Origin: a bacterium
Lineage (GTDB): Bacteria > Vulcanimicrobiota > Vulcanimicrobiia > Vulcanimicrobiales > SCRA01
Length of the DNA: 13,032 bases
Assembly: GCA_004298675.1 (NCBI GenBank)
Contig: SCRI01000084.1
Coordinates: 1 to 13,032, forward strand
Direction: 5' to 3'
The position numbers and the translations under genes were made by a program. Shown in pieces: positions 1 through 5,974 of the stretch (position 1 is the first letter of the stretch; each line of letters starts with the position of its first letter). Below the pieces are notes generated by a model that saw only the letters and a program-made list of their open reading frames with translations, had not been told where the DNA came from and ran no database searches.

Positions 1-780
1 GCCAACCGCGGCATGTCGTTGCACCGTCATGCGCTCGTCGTCCGTCAGGGGGCCGGCTTTCAGTACGATGGCCTCCGGGACGACGATCATCCCGATGTCG
101 TGCACGAGAGCGGCGCGGCGCACGACACGTAGCTCGTCGGGTCCCACGCCCGCGGCGAGTGCAAGCGATTCAGCCAGATACATGGTGCGACGCGTGAAGC
201 TGCCGAGCCCGTTGCCGCGCGTGTTCAGCAGGGTGGCCAACAATGCAATCACCGTGCCGTAGTCGCGGCCGTCTCGCGACGCCACGCGCCGTTTCACGCC
301 TGCAAAGAGATAATGGCCGAGGAATGTCACAGCATCGAGAGCCATGCTGGCCGGCGATACGTCTTCGCGCATGTAGTAAGCGTTGATCACCGCGTACAGT
401 TCGCCTCCGTAGCGCAGCGGGACTCCGATTGCGCGATGAAAGACGCCACTGCGCTGTCGCGTGTCTGTGGGGCCGGAGGCCTCTAGCGCGCGACGAAGCA
501 GCGTCCGCTCGATAGCCTGCACATCGGTAGAAAGGCTGCCGGCGCAATGACGCAGGCACTCAATGTCGACCGCTTCGTCGAGCTCCTCTTGGTTCACGAA
601 GTGCAAGCACACGAAATCGGCTTTCAACCACGCTGCCATGCGTTCGATCGCCGCGGAGAACGTGCGATCCAGAGGCAATGCCTCGTTGTCGCGTGCGAAG
701 AGGGCTAATTCGTAGAGCATGCGTCCTTGCGGAATCGCTACGGCAGATGGAAAACCGGCAATTGGTCGATCTTTCGGCAT
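1..780 (-). CDS. GAF + HD-GYP-type signalling protein, C-terminus beyond left edge
   Basis: The first 260 residues are visible, read from ATG at 780; the frame stays open to base 1, so the 3' end is outside the window. Residues about 35-165 look like a GAF sensor domain, with a central stretch GVPLRYGGELYAVINAYY typical of the GAF beta sheet. Residues about 185-260 match an HD-GYP domain: HDIG at 227-230, then VPEAIVLKAGPLTDDE, close to the family pattern. HD-GYP enzymes are usually cyclic-di-GMP phosphodiesterases acting in the cytosol. Two key positions differ: the first metal-binding His, expected 32 residues before His227, is Phe195, and the Lys of HDIGK is Met231. The protein may therefore be a sensor or binding protein rather than an active enzyme. 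The GYP loop itself lies outside the window. Start chosen because a strong purine-rich ribosome site sits just upstream. Family call is firm; activity and ligand are not known. Confidence 0.85.
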   Translation of the reverse strand, partial: MPKDRPIAGFPSAVAIPQGRMLYELALFARDNEALPLDRTFSAAIERMAAWLKADFVCLHFVNQEELDEAVDIECLRHCAGSLSTDVQAIERTLLRRALEASGPTDTRQRSGVFHRAIGVPLRYGGELYAVINAYYMREDVSPASMALDAVTFLGHYLFAGVKRRVASRDGRDYGTVIALLATLLNTRGNGLGSFTRRTMYLAESLALAAGVGPDELRVVRRAALVHDIGMIVVPEAIVLKAGPLTDDERMTVQRHAAVG

Positions 781-782
781 GA

Positions 783-791
783 CTCCCCTCT
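783..791 (-). promoter_or_regulatory. Ribosome binding site of the GAF/HD-GYP gene
   Basis: On the minus strand AGAGGGGAG is followed by TC and then ATG. The frame is open further upstream to about base 856, so this site is what fixes the start at 780. Confidence 0.6.
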
Positions 792-830
792 GATCGAGCG
801 TCACGATACTTGGATGCTCGCTTACACCGT

Positions 831-859
831 ATGCTACAGACGGGAATAGGTCGAGTCAG
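831..859 (-). promoter_or_regulatory. Candidate sigma-70-like promoter of the GAF/HD-GYP gene
   Basis: On the minus strand a -35-like CTGACT (859-854) is 17 nt from a -10-like TAGCAT (836-831). Each matches the consensus at 4 of 6 bases. Start of transcription would fall near 824, giving a leader of about 44 nt. This is a weak match found by eye. Confidence 0.3.
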
Positions 860-873
860 TAGGCCATCTTACG

Positions 874-1241
874 AAAAGGAGAATCGATGCCCCGCTAAGG
901 CAGCACTCCTGGGGCCGTCGATCTCGCCGCTCGCGCTGACCACGACTATGGTTATCGAAGGCGTCGGTATGGCGCTGGCCTTGGCGCCCACGGCGGTGTC
1001 CGCGCTCACCCATGTGCCGGAGAAATCGGCGGGTGAAGCCGGCGGCCTATTCAACTTCTCCCACAACATGGGGCGCGCCGCCTCGCTTGGCGCCTTCGGC
1101 GCCATGCTGCGACTTGGCAGCGCCGGCAGCTACACCTACCTCCAGACAAACACGCCGCTCATGAAAGTCGCCACCGGCTTCGGCCTCGTACTCCTGCTGC
1201 TCGCGATGTTGGGCTTACGGAGCGGCGTTGCGACGGAATGA
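874..1241 (+). pseudogene. Decayed MFS drug-exporter gene: start signal plus C-terminal remnant
   Basis: A good ribosome site, AAAAGGAGA at 874-882, precedes ATG at 887, but the reading frame is only Met-Pro-Arg followed by TAA at 896. From about 930 to the TGA at 1241, in another frame, the translation is clearly the last part of an MFS transporter of the DHA2 type. It has the stretch GVGMALALAPTAVSALTHVP, then GLFNFSHNMGRAASLGAFGA, a polar loop, and a final hydrophobic helix FGLVLLLLAMLGL. In intact family members these correspond to roughly the last two or three membrane helices; about 400 residues are missing. The simplest reading is a large internal deletion that left the start and the end of the gene out of frame. 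A frame open from ATG at 810 also covers the remnant, but its first 40 codons resemble nothing I know. The remnant aligns only loosely with the intact exporter at 1434-3017, so it is not a recent copy of it. Confidence 0.65.
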
Positions 1242-1299
1242 CATCTAGGAAATGTACTGGCACGCCCGGTGATCCGGTCTCTGCGACGCATACCGCGGC

Positions 1300-1318
1300 G
1301 CATGGCTCGAAGCCATGC
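1300..1318. terminator. Hairpin between converging genes, possible bidirectional terminator
   Basis: GCATGGCT and AGCCATGC form a perfect 8-bp stem around the 3-nt loop CGA. It lies between the end of the MFS remnant (1241, plus) and the end of the intact exporter (1434, minus). No T-run follows on either strand, so it is not a classical intrinsic terminator. Apart from this, 1242-1433 holds nothing I can recognise. Confidence 0.3.
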
Positions 1319-1433
1319 CGAGGAGTATGCGCGCTGGGTCGCCCATGCGCACGCAAGCCTTGGGCGTAAGCGGCGCGCTGCGGCGACGATCCCGCCGGCA
1401 CCGACATCTGTCCGTCGTGGTGACGCCGGCGCC

Positions 1434-3017
1434 TCAACGCGCAGCGTCGTGCCTGCCGGCCAACAGGAACGCTATCGGCACGCTCGCTGCCGTGATGACG
1501 GCTCCCAGCATGAAGGTGTCACCGTAGGCGCGTACGGCGGCAACTCCTGCGTACAGCTGATAGATCATCACGTACGCGGCGTGCGCGGGCATACCGCTCG
1601 CCGCGGCAAGATGCGTGAAGTGGTGCAGCATCTCGCGAATCGGTACCCGCGAGGGCACGGCCGCTGTGCGCAGTGCACTATAGTGGGCCGCGGTACGGGC
1701 GGTGAGGTACGTCGAGCTGACGGCGATGCCCAGACTTCCACCGACCTGCCAAATCGTGTTGAGCACGCCCGAGGCGCGCCCGGTGCGCGACCTCGGCACG
1801 TTCGTGAGCGCCGCGATGGTTAGCGGCGTGAACATGATGCCAAGCGCGGCCGTTCGCACCAAGTTATCGAGCGCGATCGCGTTTGGTCCCCACGTCGTAT
1901 CGATGGCGGCAAAGAGGTACGTGCCCAAGGCGGCGATCGCCATGCCGGCGACGACCAGCGGGCGCGGGCCAATGCGATCGGCGAGCGATCCGGACACGGG
2001 CATGAGGAAGGCCATGGCAACACCACCGGGGATCAGCACGAGCCCGGACTCCGTGGCATCCCAACGCAGGACGTCCTGCGTGAAGAGCGGCAAGAGAAAG
2101 ATCGCGAAATAGTATCCCATGCCGAGCACACCGCGCAGTGCGATCGCTACGGCGAACGCGCGATCGCGGAAGAGCCCAAGGTCGATCATCGGCTCCTCGC
2201 TGCGCAGCTCCCACCACACGAATGCAGCGAAGAGAACAGCCGAGCCGGCGAAGGCGCCTCGGATCGAGTTGTCGTCCCAGCCGATGCGATTGCCCTGGGT
2301 AAGCGGCACCAGGAAGAGCGCAAGCGCGCCGGTGAGTGATGCAAAGCCGAAGAAATCGAACGCGGCGCGAGTATGGCGGCTGTCCTCGCTCTTCGGCAAA
2401 AAGGCGTACGACATCACCAGGCCCGCCAAGCCGATCGGCACCCCCATCAAGAAGATCGGCCGCCAGTCGCCCATGTTATCGAGGATGAGCCCGCTGATCC
2501 ATGGCGCGAACGCGGGCGCAAGCATCATGCCCATGCCCCAGAGGCCCAGCGCCTTGCCGCGTTGCGCCAGCGGGACCACGTCCATGATGATGGCCATGCC
2601 GGTTGGCGAGATGATGCCGCCGCCGATCGCCTGCGCAATGCGGAAGGCGATCAGACTAGACGAGCTCCACGCGAGCGACGCGCAGACGGACGCCGCCGCG
2701 AAGAGCGCCAGGCCCAGGAGATAGATACGCCGGCGCCCATACGTATCGGCCAGCCAGCCTGCAAGCGGCATGGCGACGGAGTAGCCGAGCATATAGCCGG
2801 TGATGACCCACTCCATGGTATCGACGTTGGCACCGAACGAAGCGATGAGATTGGGCAGCACCACGTTGGCGCTGCTGGAGTAGAGCGGCCCCATGAAGTT
2901 GCCGAGCATCACGACCGCGATGATGAAGTACGGTGTGTGCTCCGTCGGCAAAGCGGCCGTTACCCCGTTTCGAGACGGTCCCGCGGCTCGGTGTCTCGTA
3001 GTAGGTAATTGCTCCAT
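1434..3017 (-). CDS. DHA2-type (EmrB/QacA-like) MFS multidrug exporter
   Basis: The 527-residue product fits the usual 500-550 of 14-helix DHA2 proton-driven drug exporters of the inner membrane. Visible marks: a first membrane helix at about 30-48, the NVVLPNL stretch at 51-57 (family: N-x-A-L-P), the loop motif GWLADTYGRRR at 87-97, and an antiporter-type motif C region GMGMMLAPAFAPWISGLI. Near the end is PLTIAALTNVPRSRTGRASG, again typical. A long polar loop lies before the last helix, also usual in the subfamily. ATG at 3017 is preferred over a longer frame reaching 3170, because the extra 51 residues are Arg-rich, antisense to the regulator gene, and not part of the fold. There is no clear ribosome site, but a -10-like sequence ends about 10 nt upstream, so the message may be nearly leaderless. 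The divergent TetR gene next door is the likely repressor. Substrate cannot be told from sequence. Confidence 0.9.
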   Translation of the reverse strand: MEQLPTTRHRAAGPSRNGVTAALPTEHTPYFIIAVVMLGNFMGPLYSSSANVVLPNLIASFGANVDTMEWVITGYMLGYSVAMPLAGWLADTYGRRRIYLLGLALFAAASVCASLAWSSSSLIAFRIAQAIGGGIISPTGMAIIMDVVPLAQRGKALGLWGMGMMLAPAFAPWISGLILDNMGDWRPIFLMGVPIGLAGLVMSYAFLPKSEDSRHTRAAFDFFGFASLTGALALFLVPLTQGNRIGWDDNSIRGAFAGSAVLFAAFVWWELRSEEPMIDLGLFRDRAFAVAIALRGVLGMGYYFAIFLLPLFTQDVLRWDATESGLVLIPGGVAMAFLMPVSGSLADRIGPRPLVVAGMAIAALGTYLFAAIDTTWGPNAIALDNLVRTAALGIMFTPLTIAALTNVPRSRTGRASGVLNTIWQVGGSLGIAVSSTYLTARTAAHYSALRTAAVPSRVPIREMLHHFTHLAAASGMPAHAAYVMIYQLYAGVAAVRAYGDTFMLGAVITAASVPIAFLLAGRHDAAR

Positions 3018-3018
3018 G

Positions 3019-3036
3019 ACGATCGTATCATAATAC
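3019..3036. promoter_or_regulatory. Shared divergent promoter/operator candidate between exporter and TetR gene
   Basis: The gap between the two start codons is only 23 nt. It contains the near-palindrome GTATCATAATAC (3025-3036, five of six pairs matching) and, adjoining it, the perfect 8-bp palindrome ACGATCGT (3019-3026). The near-palindrome holds -10-like hexamers on both strands: TATGAT or TATTAT toward the exporter, CATAAT toward the regulator. A TetR dimer bound here would cover both promoters. The assignment is inferred from position and symmetry. Confidence 0.45.
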
Positions 3037-3040
3037 CACA

Positions 3041-3763
3041 TTGGCCTACGAGGTTTTGAAACAGATCGGCGGGCGCGAATATCGCTACCGCGTGGAAAGC
3101 TACCGCGATCCGGAAACGGGGCGCGTGCGCAATCGCTGGACCTACATCGGCAGGGCAAGCGACGAGGCACCTGTCGTCAAGCGGCGCCGTCCGGCGCCGC
3201 AGACGCGCAATCTGCTCATCGAAGCCTTTCTCCGCTTGATCGATCGCGTGCCCTGGAGTGAACTCACCGCAGGCGCAATCGCTGCGGAGGCCGGCGTAGC
3301 GCACGGGACGTTCTATCGCTACTTCCACGATCGTCAAGAACTGCTCGACCATTGCACGCGCCAGGCGAACGAGATGCTCGATGCGCGCCTGGTCGAGCTA
3401 ACGGCGATCGCACCTACCGTCGACCAGGAGCGCGCGCGGCTGCGCGCATGGGTCGTAGATATCATGCGGCGCCCGGTGGCGCCGGCGGGACTCATGCGCA
3501 CCTGGGCAGAGCTGGCCCTGGCTTCGCTGCGCAGGACGCGCCGCCGCGCGCGCATCGCAGCCTTCTCCGCGTACATCGCAGCGCTGCGTGAGCGCGGCTA
3601 TGCCGTCGTGCTCGGGGAGCCGCGGCCGCTGGCAATCGCGTTGACCTTCCAGCTCGAAATGCTCTCCAGACGCACTGCGCACGAGCAGGCGCTACTCTCG
3701 GAGGACGAGTACATCGCCGCCGCAGAGACCTTCGACCGATTGCTGTTCTGGCGGCCGCCGTAG
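3041..3763 (+). CDS. TetR/AcrR-family regulator with N-terminal extension
   Basis: The product has 240 residues. Residues about 55-105 form the TetR DNA-binding domain; the helix-turn-helix is at 76-95, with the signature AGVAHGTFYRYF at 84-95. The rest is the variable ligand-binding and dimerisation part. Unusually, some 50 residues precede the DNA-binding domain: GGREYRYRVESYRDPETG followed by RVRNRWTYIGR and a basic linker KRRRP. This looks like a real small beta-rich domain. From memory, similar short segments occur at the N-terminus of some transposases and some TetR proteins. The start is TTG at 3041, since a stop (TGA, 3017-3019) lies just upstream in frame; GTG at 3092 or 3125 are alternatives that would shorten or remove the extension. 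It is divergent from the exporter and probably represses it and itself. Its stop is 9 nt from that of converging ruvB. Confidence 0.85.
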   Translation: MAYEVLKQIGGREYRYRVESYRDPETGRVRNRWTYIGRASDEAPVVKRRRPAPQTRNLLIEAFLRLIDRVPWSELTAGAIAAEAGVAHGTFYRYFHDRQELLDHCTRQANEMLDARLVELTAIAPTVDQERARLRAWVVDIMRRPVAPAGLMRTWAELALASLRRTRRRARIAAFSAYIAALRERGYAVVLGEPRPLAIALTFQLEMLSRRTAHEQALLSEDEYIAAAETFDRLLFWRPP

Positions 3764-3772
3764 AGCGGAAAC

Positions 3773-4849
3773 CTAGAGCAGGCGCGGTGGCTCCGTACCC
3801 TCCGGTGCCGGCAGGCCCGCGTGCTCGAAGGCCTTGGGCGTGGCTTTGCGACCGCCGGCGGTGCGGGCGATAAAGCCGATCTTGAGCAGGTAGGGCTCGA
3901 CCATGTCCTCCAGCGTCTCGCTCTCTTCGTTGAGCGAGGCGGCGATGGCGCCGATGCCCACGGGGCCGCCGCGATACGTCGTGCAGACGGTTTCGAGAAA
4001 GGCGCGGTCGAGACGATCCAAACCCAACGCGTCGACGCCTTCACGCGCGAGCGCGGCGTCCGCCACTTCCGGTGTGATCACGCCGTCGTGCACCACCTCG
4101 GCGTAGTCGCGCACGCGGCGCAGCAGCCGGTTGGCGATGCGCGGCGTGCCGCGCGAACGCGTGGCGATCACGGCGGCGCCGGCAGCCTCAATCGGCACGC
4201 CCAAGACACCGGCGCTGCGCGTCACGATGGCCTCTAGCTCGGCATCGTCGTAGTAGTCCATGTGCGCGAGCAAGCCGAAGCGCTCGCGCAGCGGCGCGGT
4301 CAGCAGCCCCGCGCGCGTGGTCGCGCCTACCAGCGTGAAGCGCTTGAGCGGCAGCTTCAGCGTCTTGGCATAAGCGCCGCGGTCCACCACGAAATCGATC
4401 TGAAAATCCTCCATCGCAGGATAGAGAAACTCCTCGACCACGCGCCCCAAGCGATGGATCTCGTCGATGAAGAGAATGTCGCCCTCTTCGAGCGAGGTGA
4501 GGATGCCCACCAGATCTTTGGGCTTCTCCAGCGTCGGTCCCGAAGTCGGGCGCAACGCCGCGCCCATCTCATGTGCGATCAGCGCCGCCAGCGTCGTCTT
4601 GCCAAGTCCAGGCGGACCGTAGAAGAGCGCGTGCTCCAGCGGCTCCCCGCGTTTCTTGGCCGCGGCCATCGCGATGCGCAGGTTCTCCACCACGTCGCGC
4701 TGGCCAACGTACTCTTCGAACGTGCGGGGACGCAACGTCGCGCCGAAAAGCTCGTCCTCGATGCCCTCGCGCGGCGAGACGGCACGCTCGTCCACGCCCG
4801 GCGGCAGCGCGTCGGCGCCGGAGAGCAGCGGCTTGCGGGCGCCGCTCAT
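3773..4849 (-). CDS. ruvB: Holliday-junction branch-migration motor RuvB
   Basis: The 358-residue AAA+ ATPase forms hexamers that drive branch migration of Holliday junctions together with RuvA. Marks seen: FEEYVGQ at 44-50, Walker A GPPGLGKTT at 78-86, Walker B with DEIH at 129-132, sensor 1 GATTRAG at 175-181, the arginine-finger region LRERFG at 187-192, and the C-terminal winged helix with RGGPVGIGAIAASLNEE and the ending PYLLKIGFIARTAGGRKAT. Length is slightly above the usual 330-350 because of about 20 extra N-terminal residues. ATG at 4849 overlaps the ruvA stop by 4 bp (ATGA), indicating translational coupling. It is the last gene of the minus-strand block and converges with the TetR gene, leaving only 9 nt between the two stops, with no room for a separate terminator. 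Confidence 0.97.
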   Translation of the reverse strand: MSGARKPLLSGADALPPGVDERAVSPREGIEDELFGATLRPRTFEEYVGQRDVVENLRIAMAAAKKRGEPLEHALFYGPPGLGKTTLAALIAHEMGAALRPTSGPTLEKPKDLVGILTSLEEGDILFIDEIHRLGRVVEEFLYPAMEDFQIDFVVDRGAYAKTLKLPLKRFTLVGATTRAGLLTAPLRERFGLLAHMDYYDDAELEAIVTRSAGVLGVPIEAAGAAVIATRSRGTPRIANRLLRRVRDYAEVVHDGVITPEVADAALAREGVDALGLDRLDRAFLETVCTTYRGGPVGIGAIAASLNEESETLEDMVEPYLLKIGFIARTAGGRKATPKAFEHAGLPAPEGTEPPRLL

Positions 4850-5469
4850 GCCGGTGCTCCACTCTGGCGCCGGTAGATTTCCGCCAGCAGCTCCTCGGCA
4901 TCGTCGATCCGCGGTGCGGCTTCCAGCGTCTGCGCGATCATGCGCTCGGCCTCCGGCTTCTTGTACTCCAACTGCAGCAGCACCGCCAGGGCCTCCTGCG
5001 CGAAGTCTGGGGTGCGTCTGCTCTCGAGCGGTGCCGCCTCCTGGATCAGCAGAAAGCGCGCAACCTTTCCTTGCAGCTTGGCCACGATGTCCTTGGCCTT
5101 CTGTTGCCCGATGCCCGGCAGCGAGCGCAGGAAAGCGTGATCGCCTTCGTCGATGGCGCGCGCGATCCGATGCATCGGCGCGCTGAAGGCGCGGCAGGCC
5201 GACTTGGGCCCGATGCTAGCCACGGTCAAGAGCGCCTCGAAGAACTCGCGCTCGATGGCGTTGGTGAAGCCGAAGAACGTGAAGCGCCCGGCGTTTCCGT
5301 CGAGCTGTACCTGGCTGTAGATCTCGAGCGTGACCGTCCTGCCTTCGCCTCCGCGCAGCTTCTCTCCGACGCACGGCGGCAGCAAGACCTCATAACAGAG
5401 GCCCGCGACCTCGACGAGCGCCTTCTCGTCGCCTCTCTCCGCGAGCATACCCGTGATCCGTGAGAACAT
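4846..5469 (-). CDS. ruvA: Holliday-junction DNA-binding protein RuvA (divergent)
   Basis: The product has 207 residues, the normal length. RuvA tetramers hold the four-way junction and recruit RuvB. Seen: an N-terminal OB fold (MFSRITGMLAERG, then VEVAGLCYEVLLP), the FFGF segment at 65-68, then two helix-hairpin-helix motifs with SIGPKSA (85-91) and LPGIGQQKA (117-125), and a C-terminal domain III (about 155-200) with LLQLEYKKPEAERMI that should contact RuvB. It is more divergent than its RuvB neighbour. The loop that carries the acidic pin in E. coli (Glu55-Asp56) is here LDGNAGRF, about four residues longer and with a single Asp57. ATG at 5469 agrees with the family N-terminus; this start lies inside ruvC, giving an 80-nt overlap. 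The 3' end overlaps ruvB by 4 bp. Confidence 0.93.
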   Translation of the reverse strand: MFSRITGMLAERGDEKALVEVAGLCYEVLLPPCVGEKLRGGEGRTVTLEIYSQVQLDGNAGRFTFFGFTNAIEREFFEALLTVASIGPKSACRAFSAPMHRIARAIDEGDHAFLRSLPGIGQQKAKDIVAKLQGKVARFLLIQEAAPLESRRTPDFAQEALAVLLQLEYKKPEAERMIAQTLEAAPRIDDAEELLAEIYRRQSGAPA

Positions 5470-5974
5470 CGTCGATCGAGCGCAGCCGTTCCTCGTGCCG
5501 GTGGACGTTGGCGTAAGCCAGAGCCAGTGCCAGTGCGTCGGTAACGTCGTTGGGCTCCGGCACCGCCTTCAGGTGCAGGAGCGCGACGACCATCCTGGCG
5601 ATCTGTTCCTTCTTCGCCCCGCCATGGCCTACGAGCGCGCGCTTGACGGCGCTGTGTCCGAGATGATGCAAGGGAACGCCGGCCTGACCTGCGGCTAGAC
5701 AACAGACGCCGCGCGCGTGACCCATCAAGATCGCCGTCTGCGGATTGCGGTAGACCGTGTAGAGTTCCTCCACCACCACCACGTCAGGAGACACCGCCAG
5801 CAAGACGTCGCGCACGCCGTCGAAGAGTTGCGCCAAGCGCTGCTCCAGCGTGCGGCGCCCGTCGGGGGCGACGATGCCCGCCTCCACCACGCGTTGCGCC
5901 TCGCCGCGCGCCCCGGCCTCGATGGCACCGTAGCCGGTGCGGACCAGTCCGGGATCGATACCGAGAACGATCAC
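5390..5974 (-). CDS. ruvC: Holliday-junction resolvase RuvC
   Basis: The 194-residue endonuclease cuts Holliday junctions with two metal ions in an RNase H-like fold. The catalytic acids are visible: Asp7 in MIVLGIDPG, Glu69 in VVVEELY, and Asp143 and Asp146 in NDVTDALALALAYAN; also the conserved NPQTAILMGHARGV at 77-90 and the GHGGAKKEQ loop. The position of the junction-stacking Phe69 of the E. coli enzyme is Tyr72 here. The fold ends near residue 165; the last 25 or so residues are a basic tail (GYARGERRREGARRG) not found in short RuvC proteins, encoded inside the ruvA start region. The start is GTG at 5974, overlapping the kinase stop by 4 bp (GTGA). Confidence 0.95.
   Translation of the reverse strand: MIVLGIDPGLVRTGYGAIEAGARGEAQRVVEAGIVAPDGRRTLEQRLAQLFDGVRDVLLAVSPDVVVVEELYTVYRNPQTAILMGHARGVCCLAAGQAGVPLHHLGHSAVKRALVGHGGAKKEQIARMVVALLHLKAVPEPNDVTDALALALAYANVHRHEERLRSIDDVLTDHGYARGERRREGARRGRGPLL

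Noticed and set aside
810-930. The frame from ATG 810 as the start of an intact small membrane protein
   Set aside because: The first 40 codons resemble nothing, there is no ribosome site before 810, and the good start signal at 887 is in another frame; a decayed exporter explains the region better.
1269-1823. A 184-codon plus-strand frame spanning the end of the exporter
   Set aside because: Mostly antisense to the exporter's last helices, with no recognisable protein features or ribosome site.
3018-3170. A 51-residue N-terminal extension of the MFS exporter
   Set aside because: It lies antisense to the regulator's coding region, is Arg-rich, and precedes the normal N-terminus of the family; it would also remove the divergent promoter space.
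3041-3205. A transposase fragment or insertion-sequence end, suggested by the TetR N-terminal segment
   Set aside because: The segment is in frame with the regulator and no inverted repeats, target duplications or further transposase parts were seen around it.
4262-4876. A 204-codon plus-strand frame opposite ruvB
   Set aside because: Shadow of ruvB; Arg/Gln/Leu-rich translation without domain features.
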